Shown here: positions 9,838 to 23,900 of the stretch, piece by piece | Position numbering within the stretch: the stretch's first letter is position 1 | How the letters are laid out: every line of letters starts with the position of its first letter | Assembly (NCBI GenBank): GCA_030062745.1 | Contig: CP099846.1 | Location: forward strand, 5,518,001 to 5,582,000 | DNA: 64,000 bases | Origin: Capitulum mitella | Taxonomy: Eukaryota; Arthropoda; Thecostraca; Pollicipedomorpha; Pollicipedidae | Reading direction: 5' to 3' | The notes under the pieces: model-generated | The model's database searches: none | What the model was told of the DNA's origin: nothing | The model's input: the letters and a program-made list of their open reading frames with translations, nothing else | Position numbers and translations under genes: made by a program

Positions 9838-12800
9838 TTGCAGTGAATAAACCCTGTACTGTTGCTTTTGGTAGTATGCCTTTTCTGGAACAAAATGTGT
9901 GAGCATCAAAATATGTTAGTTGCCTGCAAGACTGTATCCAGACTACCAAGAAAAAAATAGAAACCTTATGGAGTCCTTACGGTCCCTTTTTAAGGCGTAA
10001 GGGTCCGTCAGAAGGCATTCCAAAAGGCCCCAGGGTCAGGATCCCGCACAAACTGAAGAGCCGCAGAATAGGACCAGTGGGTTATCTTCACAATACTGGC
10101 TCCCGTGACGGCCTGGGTGATGTTCTGGGTGCCAAAACTGATATGAATGGCGGTGACCCTCCATCGATAATACAGAAGCCCATCCTGAAAAAACATGCCC
10201 CTTGGTCACGAAATAACGGCTGGTCTAATGGATCTCCTATCAGGCAAAGGACTCGTAGGCGTTCACACCCTCCGAAACACACCTCTTAACGTGGGCTCAC
10301 GCATTAGAAGCAGGATGTGATGGCCCTCATAAAGTACAACAGTCATGTCGACTGAGGTGGGTCTTCTGTGAAGAAACCATAGAGAGACTCACCACGAATT
10401 TTACTGCCACGTCTCTGGATATTTGGTGCTGTAGCTGTAGATCTACAGAATATGTGGTTCTGTAAGCTTGTTCCACAAGTGACGTTGCTATGACGGTCCG
10501 TCTTAATTTCCAGAAGTTTTCCCTTTCCCTCAAAAGCAGCCGTTTCGGTAGTGTACTCGTAGACTGTTGGAATGAAAATACCTTTCCGGATCCTTTAGGG
10601 TGGATACTTTGATCCACTGACTAAACCAAAAATGCAGTCTGTGCACAAATACCTCATCATTTGTTCAAATTCTAGGGTTTACTGAAACTTCAGAAGTAGC
10701 ATCAAGCTGCTATAGAGCAGCGCAACCTCAACTCCATACCTGAACTCCATGCCTCGGTTGCTGAAAACCCTCTGGGGATGGAGATCAAGGAAAGAGTCAG
10801 TCCCTCACACAAGCCAAAACTTTTGCCTTGGAAACGGAAATACGTGTCCATTGCATCCTAATGTGGACGTCTCTGCCAGATTTGAGAGGAAGAGGTTCTC
10901 CATTTCTTCCCGAGCACTGTTGACCCTATGGTTCTGCAGCCTTTCCAGTTATTCTGAATCACATACGATCCATGGTAAAACATTCTGCAATAATCCGTCG
11001 ACAGAATAGTTCCAAGTCACGTTTGTCAGTCGAATCGCATGCGATAATCCAGACGAATAACAAATAGATGTTCTTTTGGCAGTCCGTCTACATATTATTC
11101 ATTTAGCAGCAAAATGGCAACTACTTTACCATTAAAAACAGGAACCCTGGAGCCTCAGGTAAGCGCTCCTGATTCCATTTTGAAGAACGTACGACTAAGG
11201 CCGACATCCAACGCCACCTATGCAGCTATGCAAGAGAGCTTCTCGTCTGGCACGACAGAGGCTGAAGCACTGACACGTTTTGACACATAAGAATAGAATG
11301 GGGATATTTAAGTTTGTTTCAGGTAGAAAAAGTTCTCGGCAGTCTCCCCTTGCCCAGAAACAACATAAGTACACGTTCAAAGGACACCGCTGGCATTAAC
11401 ATGACATCAGAATAAAGGCATGAGTAAAAGAGCACATTTTTGATTAGTTTTGGCAGCTGAAGAGGCAATAATAGACTTAGCAGACTTTGGTTAAGAGCCG
11501 GTTTAGGCCTGTTTGTCCAACGCTGTGTCAGCTGCTGTCACATCCAAGCCATGACTGCTCCCACGGCTGACTTCCTCTTGAACGAGAGCAGAGACGCTCA
11601 CGGTTAGAGAAGTATCGAGATAAGACTGGAATTTCATAGTCATACACATCTAAAATGCCGCGTTCAGCAGCGAGCTCGTGTTCAACTCGTGAATCGTAGA
11701 CGTTAAAGCGTTCGACACTTTTACAATAAAACAACACAAGCCGCTAAAGCAGTGTGGCCAAATTCAGTCAGATAGTTGTCAAGGATATAGACTGAAGTTC
11801 ATGCTGTCCGACTTGTTCCTGCCATGGCTCTGAATCGCTGCCTCTGGTTATTGGCTACTTCTTCACTGACCTTTGCACCCTTCGCGCATCAAGACCTGTC
11901 CGTCCGATTTGTATTACCTGGGGTGGTTAGACACCAACTTGACAACGTCACCTGCTCAATACCGATTGGTTAGTCTTATAACAGGAGGAGCAATACAGTT
12001 GCAAGGAAGCCAAACAGAGGGGTCAAATAGCATGAATTGATATCTACATCCTTGATATCCAACTGGCTGAACTTGGCCACACTGTTCTAAAGAAATCAGA
12101 CAGAGGGCGAAGAACGATACCGAGGGAGGAGAAAATGAACCTCCAGGGCCGGCACAATCTGATGGCGTTGCGCCCGGCCGTCCCCAGCAGGTACCCACAG
12201 GGACTGCCAGACTCCCCAGGCTGACGTTAGACGCCCCTCAACAGCCATTGCTCCCACACCTTCAGAGCTGATTTCCTGGGCTCCTCCGCCGGCCAGGCCT
12301 CCAGCAGACGGTTGGTGTGTTAGAGGTCGGTCTCTCCTTTTGAAATGCCCCTCCCTTCCTCTTGTCCAAGCCTCTCCAATCCTGAAGGAATACACCCAGT
12401 CGTCGACCCGCAGTAAGCCCTCCCGTGCTCGCAGCTGCGTCCCCCCCCCCAATTCATTTTGTCGACGTTAGCTATAGGTAGAAGGTAAGACGGCGACACA
12501 TGCTTATTACGCATATAAGAATCGTGGCAGTGTGGATTGCCGCCCGCCTCGTCTGCCTTTCTTCCGTTATCTTTGACCTTGTACTCTCGCCCGATGCGAT
12601 CTCATCTGATTGGGTGGGACCAAATGTTCTGAGGTTTCGCTGGTCCCGCTTTAGGGTAATGTTTATCAGGCTCATGAGATAAAACTACAGCCCTACCCTA
12701 GAACAGTTTAATTCGTTCCCCTGGTGAGTATGCGACGTTCAACATGCTTCAAGGTTCATGTACTTAATGCATAGGGCTTACTACTATAGTAAACAAATCG

Positions 12801-13988
12801 AACACCCTGAACAACGATAAATCATTTTGAAGGCACTGCGACCTCTAACAGACCTCGGCAAACCAAGAGCAAACTGCGAGAGTGCGGCAAATCGTTCAAG
12901 GAGTGATAAAATTGACCGGGTTAGTCCACCACCACGGATGTCAAGGCAGAAAAAGGAGTACCATGCAAGCACCACAAAGACGCTGGTGTTCTGAAAGCAG
13001 AAAGGGCCCAGGTAGCAAGAGGTGGCCCTCAGGGAGATGAAATAGGTGTTGCCCTGGAAACATTAGCTAGTTGTGGAGATATCGCCACACCAGGAGGGCA
13101 CTGTTAGCGGCTGCAGAGCGCCATGATATTAATAATAGCCAACATGGGACCCTCTCAAAGAAAAGGACGTCCAAAATGGCGCTCAGAGGCGCCATTAGAG
13201 CAGAGTGAGCACTCTAAAATGGCTGAAGTCGCCATGGAACTTAAGGATCTTGGAAGGGCATCTTGGCAACGCAGATAGGCAACCCTAGGAGCAAGAGATG
13301 TACCTGGGAGCAGCCGAGGGGCGCCCTGTTTTTTAAGGGATGCCAAAGGAATGCCTGCGACCATATGTACGTCACGTTAGCACCAGACATGGCGTAACAT
13401 GTCACGTTAGCACCAGAAAAGCGCTCTCAAAGCACAAGAAAAATACGTTAAACAGGGACGTTCAGACTGCGATAAAATGACGCCATACCATGGATGTACC
13501 AGGCAGAAGATAGTCTTGGAAACACTGGATAGTTTAATGCAGCGTAATGCTGAAGACAACTGTGCCCTCGCAGGAACTGGAAAGCAGCCTGGTAATCCCA
13601 GGCGGGCGTTCCGAACAGCCAGGGTGCTCTTCTGATACCCGTACAGGCCATTCCGTACAACTTTTTGAACGAAACGAAAAAAGAGCGTTTGTTTGGTCGT
13701 TAAAACGTGGAATACGTCAATTTCCTTTCATTTGGCGTCGTGAGTGAGGATTTTGGGTCTAGACCATGTCAGGTCATTGACCTATGGCATCATTTTTTCA
13801 TCTTTTGCAGATCAGATTTCGAAGAACACGGGACAGTTTGAGAGTAAATAAGGGCGCAACATATATCTTAACAAATTTTCAGTTAAGGTAGCCAACATCG
13901 GTACATTTGGTCACTTCCAGCGTTTATATTTATGCATATATGTATATCTATATATGAGAGTAACGATGTGCCAAACGTTTTAGTACGG
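9838..13988. other. No recognised feature
   Basis: There are only short overlapping ORFs without motifs. Positions 12990-13360 look like degenerate short-unit repeat built around GGCCCTC- and AAAATGGC-like words. A C10 run lies near 12441. Confidence 0.4.
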
Positions 13989-14400
13989 TCTTTAAACGCA
14001 TATTTCATGCAAATCGACATATTGCAAAGCAAATCTGGACCAGATCACAAAAGGCTGCCCTTGACCTTTGATAACCTTGGCCTGAAATGATTCTAGTATA
14101 TTTGTATGCGTATCCATGTGCGCATACGTGTTTTTACTGGAATCTTTGAATGCATATTTCATACAAATCGACATGTCGCAGAACAAATCTGAGCCAGGTG
14201 ACGAAATATTTGACATTGACCTTGAATGGCCTTCACTTTCACTGATCCTGGTATATGTAAGCGTATCAGTGTGTGCACACGTGTTTTTATTAGGGTCTTT
14301 GAATGCATATTTCATACAAACTGACATGTTGCAAAGCAAATCTGGATCAGTTGACAGGCTGTTTGACCTTGACCTTTGGTGACCCTGACCCTTATTGCCC
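13989..14400. repeat. ~153 bp tandem repeat, three units
   Basis: Units start near 13990, 14145 and 14299, each with TGCATATTTCATACAAA or a close variant, followed by AAATCTG and a GTGTTTTTA block. The third unit is incomplete or diverges after 14400. The second and third units contain TGACCTTGA (14217-14225 and 14364-14372), the complement of the extended nuclear-receptor half-site TCAAGGTCA. Confidence 0.85.
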
Positions 14401-15555
14401 CTGGCTGTGGTCTTCGTATATCCATCACTTATGCCCGAATGACGTCGCCTGATTGTGTTGAAACGGCAGTCTTAAGTAGAACGCTACTTCTTTCACAAAG
14501 TTCCCATTTGTCAGCGACAACTGTCGTTTTCGTCATGTTTGCCGGACTTCAAATGCCTGAAACTTCAAAAATTTCCGGCCGATTTCCGGTTGTCCTGAAT
14601 CATTGGACGAATTATTCAATTGCCCTAAATGTCACGAAGTAGCAGCAACCAGCTCCGATCCGTTCTAGAGATATTCAAGAAGACTATGGGGGAGGGGGGC
14701 ACAAAAAGACCCCATTCCAGTGCGCGTGTTAAGTACATTCCGTACACTTTATACTTGCGTCGTAAAGCGCTCTCATATTAGGGAGAACCAAGTCGAATTC
14801 GAAACCTGTCCACTATCCATGAAGCACACCGCTTCTTACCTGCCAAGTAAATAAGAAATCCATGGCATTCCAAGGACTGATGAAGCCTGCAGGCAGCTGT
14901 TCAGTCGCAGGGTGCGTCCACGTCAGCCACGGAACCGACTCTGGTACGGTGTTTCAGAACTATCTCTGAAATGACCTGTCCAGCTCGGTCAGCTGGTGAA
15001 AACGCCTCCGGCGATGGGCTGGTGTCTCGCCGAGGCTGACCTTTCCACCCCGAGAGGTCGAGTGCGGACCCTCCGGCTATGGAAGGCTCCAGGCCGGGAA
15101 GGGCGGTACCGGGGATACCGGCTGTCGCCAGCCGGCCCCCAAACCGCGCAGCGCGCAGCCAAAAAAACATCACTTCAGATAGAGCAGACCATTTTGAATG
15201 CGCCACCGTGTCTAACGTTTACGTACGAGTCACTGCTTGTGTCTGTATGGTCGTCTGTTATTTTGATTCATTGCATATCTACCATGGTATGTCTTGGTCG
15301 TCGTGAAAATGACACGAACCACAGAACACGATTCTGATGGCAAAATCAATGAATGCAGCTAATCTTCACGACCCATGCGAGGACCATTCTGAATACATTT
15401 ACTGATTTGGCACGGGAAGCATACAAACTTCAACTATCACGAAATATATGTGAATCTCAACAAAGCGTAACGTAAGTTTGTACCTTAGACTTAAAAAACG
15501 CAGCTCTTTGACTGGGTCCTTTGATTGACATCCTTCCTGTAAATTTTGCACCCCA
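14401..15555. other. No recognised feature
   Basis: The block at 14930-15150 is GC-rich with open frames on both strands but no recognisable product. Nothing else stands out. Confidence 0.4.
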
Positions 15556-16778
15556 TTAACCCTATTCCCGGAGGGCTAGACGGTATGGTCGATTCCCGGC
15601 AAGGGGGAGCGGATTCGGCCCCACCTGAGATCTCCAGAACTACTCGTCCGATTTCATCGCGACAAACGGCAATCGATTTGCCATGATGTAAACAACGTTT
15701 TTATCAAAAGAAATTTTCAAAATTTTGAAATATGTGGATACAGGGGCCAAAAATGTCAAAATTAGGGGTATTTTTCGACCTCTTATGACACCGTTGTTTA
15801 TCGACCGATTTCAATAAAACTGGCATGAATCGAGAGATTATGGATAGGGCTTTTACCATGGGTACACAAACCTAAAATTTTGAGAAAATTCATCTGCGTT
15901 CACAGGGTTTCAAAAGTAGGAGGATTAGTTTTCTAACAATTGACTGAACAAAAGAGGCAAAAACATTTTTTTTGGCTTCTGCTAGTCATGTTATGCTAAA
16001 TAAGTACAAATCGCATCACAATGTTTGTATAATGTTACTATAGCCGGTGCCAGGGACATGAAAAAGGGGAAAATGTCATGGTCACACGCTCTTCAGATCA
16101 ACTTGTGACCTTTCACATTCAATGAACTTCAGTGACCTTGGGGTCACTTGGAATCATCTCGTCTGCATTTAATATTATCTGTAAACGTTTTCAATCATTT
16201 GAATTCACTCCATTTCAAAAGTTTATTTTATGGCTATTGCGATATAGTGTACGCGCATTGACATTTTAGGTCATAGCTCCGTGACCCGACCTGACATAAA
16301 CCTGAAACTTGGTACACAAGTAGAGGGCACCGTTCTACGTCATATATATTCTGGGTTTGGCGTTTGTGTAAACGGCGCCGAAATTATTGCAAAAAAAGAA
16401 ATTTTGAATTTTGACCTTGGCCTGACCTTGTAAACTGGCCTGAGATGAAGAAATTGAAAAACTATAAAAGAAATTGCCCAACCATTTGGCTATACATCCA
16501 TATAAAGTTTTAAGTTTTTTCTTAAAAACTCTGTTTTTGGCAGACATTTTCCTTTTACCCTCAACATGGCCAAAAATGGCCTGAGGTGCCTCCCACAAAC
16601 GTTGCCTGGCTCCGCCCCTGAGCAAAATAGAATTTTGAAATTTTGTCACAGCGCGTAGAAAGAATAGCTAGGAAAAGTGAGCAAGTTTCGTGAAGCTGCG
16701 TTAAAAGCCTGGAATTGGCAAGCAACAAACCCGAGGTGGAGCGGATTTAGCTCCCCTCAATGACGGGAATAGGGTTAG
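15556..16778 (-). mobile_element. TTAA-1 MITE, full length (reverse)
   Basis: The left edge is TTAACCCTATTCCCGG (15556) and the right edge is CGGGAATAGGGTTAG (to 16778), so one target copy has changed to TTAG. The length is about 1.2 kb. No ORF resembles a transposase; the 104-codon minus frame at 16335-16649 is a shadow. The body carries the family blocks in reverse, including GACCTTGGCCTGACCTTG. TTAA targets and CCC-type ends are typical of piggyBac elements, so it was probably moved in trans by such a transposase. Confidence 0.9.
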
Positions 16779-17739
16779 GGCCTCAGTACAACATGGACCC
16801 AGCACAGACCGAGCCTGGTAGGGACAGCCGATATTGTCCCAAATTTGGAAAATATGAATACCATCCAACTCCGCCCAAAACAAATTTTTAGCGTTTATAC
16901 TGTTTATTCCTTCATTCTGCTTCTTAGTTTATTACACTACGTATTTCACAGCGAAAGATGCGCAGACAGCATCTTCTTTCGAGTTCAATATGCTAAAAAG
17001 CAATGCATGTCCTGCATTTCTTGACCACTTTCAAACATCCTGAGAAACTGATGTGTTTGGCAGGGATGTTGATTGCTGCTAATGGTTTGGAGGGGGGATA
17101 TGAAAACCCGACAGCCTAACCTGCACCGAAATTTGAGTTTCTCAATGTGAGTTCGCCCACTTTGTTTTGACCAAGACAAATTTATAGAATTTTTAGTACT
17201 ATTTACCGATCAAACATTTTACTTATCGTCATGTAAATAGGCCTAGATATAAATAGAAGAGAGCAAGTAGATAGATACATCGCTTTAAACTTTACTCTGT
17301 ACCTTGAGCCTTTCTGTTATCAACTGCGGCTCTTCTATTCGTTATTATTACTGGTTTCCCTTTAAAACCGGCAGAAAATATTAGGGGATACAAACGAACA
17401 TTGGAGGAGCCCAAATCAACATTGGGTGGAGCAGGGCCCTCTCAAAACAATAGAAATTGACATCCCTGGTGCTTGGTTTTAGTTGCCGAGGCATTCGCCC
17501 TACTTTTCCTATCGCCAGTGCGTCTACGCAGACGGATGTTGACAAGGCTTGAAAAGCTTGACCGGCATGTTACAGTGTATAATATAGAAGGACTATGAAG
17601 TATGGTTATTGCTTCCTCAGCAGTTCCATTATTGATGTGCAGCTTGAAATGACTTTGGTGACCAATTTTGCAGTTCTTCAAGCTCTTCTGGAACAAGGAC
17701 GCTACCATCTGGGCGCACGCGGATACCACCTGCAAGGTC
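16779..17739. other. No recognised feature
   Basis: No gene or known repeat is visible in this interval. Confidence 0.4.
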
Positions 17740-18165
17740 ATCATTGCAGCCTACACCATTTGCTGTCCATCGCACTAACTGCTCGTGCCGCCCACTGACA
17801 GGTCATGCATCGCGATATCACACGGCGACTGGGGCGGCCATCGGTCGTGCACATCGTGTGCGTCGCCACGACCCACCACCACAGCCATGGCGTGTATGTG
17901 TGACCGCCATTGTAACGGGGAACATGTGTCTCCTGCCTGCGCGGAGCCTGATCGTGCCGTTCGTGACGTCACGTCACGCCGTGCCGATCGCCCTCGGCCC
18001 GACGGGCCTCAGGCTACCGGTGACCCTGTGCCGAGGTCACGGCCCCGCCTCCGGCACTGCGTGGGTCGGCCGGCCTGGACCGGTCGACCAACTGATCCGA
18101 GACTCTCAGCCCCACCTGGCGTGCTGGCTAGCAACGGCAACGGCCGGCGCCCATAGTCATACCCG
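17740..18165. other. GC-rich block
   Basis: This is a locally GC- and CpG-rich segment with long open frames on both strands, containing a CRE-like GTGACGTCACGTCACG near 17960. The open frames are explained by base composition and show no family motif. It could be a CpG island, but no gene is visible beside it. Confidence 0.35.
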
Positions 18166-18167
18166 GA

Positions 18168-18235
18168 ATATATATATACATAAATAAATATATATATATA
18201 AATATAAATAGATATAGATAAATATATAGATACAT
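18168..18235. repeat. AT-rich (TA/AAATA) low complexity
   Basis: The run consists of TATATA and AAATATA words directly after the GC-rich block. Confidence 0.7.
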
Positions 18236-18940
18236 CAAAGCTACTCGAAAATTTATTTTTTAGATTCCCGTGTCAAATGAACCAGGAAACATGCATTGCG
18301 TGACCCGTCAACATGGACGCCACATTTCACCTAGCATTGTACCTGGACCTTTGATGACCAAGGTTTAGGAAGAACTCAGAACAACAGATGAAGGCTCTTC
18401 AGATATGTTGCCATCCAAATGTGGACCTATGTTTGTTTTCCATTGCGATACGGCGACTCTGGGGAAAAATGTTGCATCTGGGGATTTGACTTTGATCGGG
18501 GCGTCATCAGTGACTCTTAAGTAAATAATACATACGTCACAAAACCGCACGGTGCGGCGCTATCGATTGCCGTTTAAATAATCTAAATGGGGCCAATGGT
18601 TTCCGAGGTAGACTGGTGGGGGGTTCAGCTCCGCACCTCAGTCAATGGATAGCGGCGAAATACCCCAGTCAATGACGGCAACCCACGCATTCCATCAGGC
18701 TGCTAGTTTGCCCTGGTTACGACCTGAATCGCTCTCAAAAGCAATTTACTCCTAAAGGGCACGGTGGCATTGTACATCTGCGCAGTGCCGATTTTGCGGC
18801 AAAATGATTAACGTCCTTATCAACCTCGAGTCTAGCCTCCAGTCACTAAAGCAGTTGTTCAAGTTGGATCGGCAGGAGATTGAGGTGGGCACTGTTTTAT
18901 CGTATTCTATTGTTGTTCATATATTTCAATTGTGATATAC
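18236..18940. other. No recognised feature
   Basis: Positions 18641-18690 share the word ATACCCCAGTC and some context with 38695-38725, perhaps fragments of an old repeat. Nothing else is assigned. Confidence 0.35.
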
Positions 18941-18941
18941 A

Positions 18942-19008
<67 letters not shown>
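18941..19008. repeat. (TA)n microsatellite
   Basis: A nearly uninterrupted TA dinucleotide run of about 65 bp. Confidence 0.95.
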
Positions 19009-19010
<2 letters not shown>

Positions 19011-19159
19011 ATGCACATATATAATAGTTGATAATAGATATTATATTGACATCTGTCATATGTCATGGAGCGGCGCAGCCTCTCTAAACGCGGGTTTTGC
19101 AGACTTCGATGCCCAATAGCAGCACGTAGTCCTACATTACGCAGGATGTTATTATCGTC

Positions 19160-20350
19160 ATTACTCCTGCATTGCCCGGAATTATCGGAGGTGATCTGAA
19201 CAGTTGTATGCTCTCTAACACTCGCTCACATCCCGGTTGTAGGAAATTGACTGAGTTTATATCAACATACCCGCTGTCTCAAAATGTTACAATGCAAACT
19301 CACTCCATTGGATTTGTTTTGGACGTTTGTGTTGTCAACCGTATCTTTATGAAGCGCATCGGCACCAGATACAGTCAATGTAGTCTGAACCGATTCATCT
19401 GAAGTCGCAGACTTGTGGTTACCAAAGCCAGGTATTCACGCACCATCGATCAGACCGCCTACCATCGTGACGCGATATGTTGTTACTGGAGCAGTGTGTA
19501 TTTATGTGTGACAGCTGCAGCTATGTGGAACAAATTTGCTAGCACTTTGCGAAACGTACTTGACCGCCACTCCCCTGCAGATTCAACATAGTCCGCAGCC
19601 TGTGAGGGCCACCTATATTTGAGCCTATCTTACGCTGAACTTATCGTCTAGTGATCCGAGGCGCGGCGTGTTCACGTGCACGGCACTGTTGCATACCGAG
19701 CCGTGAACCGTTTCACGGCGCTGTCCGAGCTGACGGTGGGCGCGATACAGCTGATAGGATCACTGCTGACGGGCGGACATCAGTGTGACGTAACGTGCTG
19801 CATGTGGTGCGCGGGAAAGAGCAAAACGCTAGTATGTGGCCCGCTGTCTGCCCCGACACTCTAAGCGAGTTTTTCGTTAACGATGGGCCTATAGGGCTTC
19901 TCCCAAGGTGGCGACTAGAGGGTGACGTGTCTGTCCGTCTGCATCGTGTCGGTGCATGTGTTTTTGCCATCACACTATGCTTGGACATACAAGACACTAT
20001 ACATACACCATCGTTTTTAACATACGTTTTTAACGTGAGCAGTTTACCAGCGTGCAGTTCTGACATCAGGCTTATGCATCAGGGTTTCTAAAATGGCATT
20101 AGGCACAATCGAACCAATCCTGCTGTGCACATTGTGAACGCCAGTCTTGTACAGAATGACATCCCGACCTCGTGGAGGCATGCTCTTGTACATTTAAGTT
20201 TCAAATCCGCTGATCCGGATAGCCCATCCAACTGCCGTCCCATCTCTATCCTTCCTATCATGTCCAAAATAGTGGAGAAGGTTGTCGAAAGCCAACTCCA
20301 ATATTATTTCTCCTACAGTCACCTCCTATCCCTCCTCCCCCGAGCATGAT
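19160..20350 (+). mobile_element. CR1/Jockey-type LINE remnant
   Basis: Three pieces lie in the order of a non-LTR retrotransposon ORF2. An endonuclease C-terminal piece (19170-19340) has IIGGDLNS, with GDLN typical of the AP-endonuclease fold. A linker piece near 19520-19590 has LRNVLDRHSPA. A reverse-transcriptase N-terminal piece (20125-20349) has IPTSWRHALV, NCRPISILPIMSKIVEKVV and then EHDF, like the fingers region of CR1/Jockey RT. The reading frame is not continuous. The stretch at about 19630-20095 does not fit the element and may be an insertion. The RT palm with its YxDD box is absent, so the copy is dead and truncated. The clade call is tentative. Confidence 0.75.
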
Positions 20351-20354
20351 TTCA

Positions 20355-20460
20355 GACTAAAGCTTAAAGTTCGGATAGGTTTTGGGACTCGAATATTCGG
20401 ATGGGTACATTCGAATATTCGGACGGAATATTAAAATATTCTGAAGCTTAAGTCATTTCG
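20355..20460 (-). repeat. GAATATTCGG element fragment
   Basis: The segment contains TCGAATATTCGGATGGGTAC and an adjacent diverged GAATATTCGG repeat. It is the reverse complement of sequence near 29005-29085. It lies directly after the LINE remnant and is probably a fragment of a small AT-rich interspersed repeat. Confidence 0.6.
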
Positions 20461-20904
20461 CCCCAAATGGTCCGAATAGGATGTAAAAATCAGACTGATT
20501 CCCAAATGTATGAACAAATTGCAGAACTCTGTACGGCCGTCGCCGAGCACCTGGCGGACGACGACCTGGCGCTGCCGAGACGGGAGAAGGGCATAACGTC
20601 TGCGGCAGAGGGAGCTCTGATTGGCAGTCATGTGCTAGGTAACCAGAGGTGCAAACCACCAAGCCCCTACGATACAGCGCTTCGCAATGATTACTTTGAG
20701 AAGAAGAGGTAGACATGGAAAAGCATTTACCCCAGCCTTGAAACTGGTAGGAGTCTCTCCTCTTGTTCCTGGCCAGCGTATCCATAGACCAGGGACGTAG
20801 GAAAGGAAGGGGCCATGGGGCCATGCCCCCCTCCCCCTTCGCCAAACGGTCTACACTAGATACATAGTGATTTCGCACTAATACGGAGTCCTCACATGTC
20901 GAAA

Positions 20905-20960
20905 AGTTCAAAAGATCGAAAGATCGAAAGTTCGAGTCAAAAGATCGAAAAAAGACAGCA
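20905..20960. repeat. GATCGAAA simple repeat
   Basis: Several imperfect GATCGAAA / TTCGAGTC words are clustered here. This is low-complexity DNA. Confidence 0.6.
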
Positions 20961-20964
20961 AAAG

Positions 20965-23900
20965 ACCAAAGAATAAATGACGATTAGACGAACGGACATA
21001 GTGTCCGTCAGTAAATTATGAGTCTGTATACCACATAAATGCATTTTACTAATGGGGTCCGATCCAGGTCATGCTAGGTCAGTCCTTGTCCTGAGGGGTC
21101 GGCTTAAATGTGTTCTCAGAGCTGCGTAGGCATTTTTGTAGATAATGATTGTTCAGGTAAAATGTAGCATGTCAGTTAACAAGCACTATTATCGAACAGC
21201 ATATACATGTCATATTAGGTCATTCAAGGTTGTCTGAAGCCAATGACCTGGAATGACCTCGGATTAACTAAGAATCGTAACTTAGATGCCTTAAGAGCGT
21301 TTTTCGAGTTGATAACCAACGTAGAATCTAACATGGGGCATGTCGTAGCATTGTAGACTAATCACTACGCGTCCGACGCCGCTCCACCCGTCGGGGCACG
21401 TCAGGCCTTCGCTGTATTGCGCCCTGTTTTGATGAAATAAAAGATAAATTGCACCAAATTTATATCATTCAATTCCTCGCACCTTAAGCCGTCCGAAGGT
21501 ATACGTTGTTTTGCGATGCCTATTTCCCTACCTCATTCCCAAAGGTAAAGAGTGACATGTTTCCCGCCGTGGCTCGTGCCCTCAGTTTTCACACTCGATA
21601 ATCCAGGTAGTGAGCATGAGCCTATTAAATCGTCGTATTGTTTTATAGAACATACATTTTGAAGTCCATATGTATATATATATATTACTGCATTTACGAA
21701 CTCAAACCGTCTCACGAGACAACACTGAGACCGTTGTGAACCTGCCTCGTTGGCGCGCGGAAACGGCTAACACGGTTCCTGTTATGACGTCATAGCTCGT
21801 TACCACGGCAACGCGGAAGAAAAATTTTCCACCGTAATATGTGAAAAGGATGTCCCAGAAGGTATACCAAATCCCAGATGGATGAAATAAACCGTTCGGA
21901 AGTTGTCCTCAACCCCCGCCCTATACGGGCGAGGGTTAAGAATTGAGATTTCGAAATGCAGCATCAGATGCATCGATATTTATGCGTTCTGTTAGCTCAT
22001 TTCAGTACAATTTTCCCCCATCATTTAATGAGCAGGCAGCACTACCTTTCCATGCCTGTGTAACCCAGTTACGTGAAATACCGTGGTTTCTGCATTACAA
22101 GAATCACTTCGTGTAGCACCACTCCCCGCTATTGTTTTCCAAACCTACCCCCGCCACCGACGCAAATTAGTGATGGGCTCACGAACAAGGCAAGTAGGCA
22201 GTAGGCCAGTAATGCCGCCCGGTTCGCGAGGAATATCATACTCGTTTTTGTAAAAAAAAGGAAATGAATAAGGACAAGACATAGAATACAGTTTTGACGT
22301 TACGTGGAAGTCTAAATACGACGTGGAAAGGCATGAAATACACCATTCAACACAGCCGGCGTGATGAGCCATTTTTTACGTTGTTTTTGTAACTGAATTC
22401 CGTATCTATCCACAATAATCTCATTTTACAACCCTTTTCAGGGCCGCTGGGTTCCTTGGACACAAAAAATTGGAAATATTTTACCAGTTACTTCATTCCA
22501 TGGTTTAGGAGCAGTCATACAGCACCTCATATAAAAGGCGAGGCATACTTTTTCAGCCGGGTCTGGTTTATACATCTGGAAACAAACACCACAAAAAAAT
22601 GGCAAATTCAGCAAATGCCTGCGCCCGTCAAACTTGTGAAGGCTGCTGAATTCAAGTGCCGCTCCGAGGCGTCACAGGGTTTATATTTTCGTGCTTCTGA
22701 GGGAGGTGGTGCAAAAGCTGTTGTGTAAGTGCTCAGATCACTTACCTTCAACCACTTCCTGCAGTTTGGTCCAGAGGCTTTGTGGAATCGGGACTCTGGA
22801 GCGCCGAAAGAAAACGAAATGCCGTTCCAAAATGCACATACGTACATGTGCATACAAAATAAATACGGTCCACAGCGCTTGAAAATGCCATTTTTCATGA
22901 GACGAAGTAGACGTTTCCGTCAAGGCTGAAAGAATGGTAAGGAGAGTTTCGTAATTCTTAGAAACTGGTCAGATTTTCCATCCTCAAAACAAGAACTACA
23001 AACCAGAGAGCCATTTCTGGACATGTCGGGAACTTCACCTTCATTCTTGTGCCTATGGCTACGAGAAAAATCAAAGATGAGCGTATAGAACGCACTTGAT
23101 AAAATGCAGAAGTAAAACTTATAAAAAAACGCGATGTTTAAATGATCCAAACATACACCTTTTCTGATCAACCTATTTCAACCTACACAAAAAGACAATG
23201 GACTCCACCTTTTGTACCTCAGATGGACAATCTGTACCAGCTCGTCCATGTGGTTCCAATTACAATAACAATTGTGAATTCAACTTCAGTGGCAGCAACC
23301 AACCAGAAACCTAACAAAATTCGCGACATCCATGGGCTCAGACGGCGCAAGCGGGTGGCTGCGGAGGTAGCTGTCCCACAATAATTTGGAAAATTTGGCA
23401 TTAGTCCCATGGCGTTGCATAGACAAGCCAACTTCTAAACGGTTTTTGCCGTCCCTCCCCCCTCCCCGAAGCACACACTGAAAACATTCCGACGTATATA
23501 CACGGGCTGTAGTCGGCACTACAAACTTGCCTCCACTTGCCACTCGTATTTCAGAGCATTACTGGACATGAACGTTTACAGTTCGTGGTGAAATTTTACG
23601 CCAAAAGAAGACTTACAATACCGTATTTTCCGCTGGACAAAACTGCAGCAAAAACAAGTGTTGTCCCAAAAACCTATACAGCCCAAATAGCCTATATACG
23701 TCGCCCAGGTGACGTCATTTTACACGTCATCCTTCTCACCTTTGCACCTCAGTAAATGTGGTGCCGGTATGAACGCACAAAAGGTTTGTTTTCGGGTGCT
23801 TCCAGATTATTTACACATCACAAGTCATTACGTGAGGAAAGTCTCACACTGCTGGTGAACGCGCTTCGCTCAAGTCTGAATAACTAAAAATACATGTATA

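Noticed and set aside
10327-10617. Minus-strand frame with RERENFWKLRRTV, loosely like an endonuclease tail of a retroelement
   Set aside because: The match is too short and no neighbouring motif supports it.
17744-18187. 147-codon ORF
   Set aside because: GC-rich block with opposing open frames and no motif.
18880-19119. ORF with a long Tyr-Ile repeat
   Set aside because: It is the translation of the (TA)n microsatellite.
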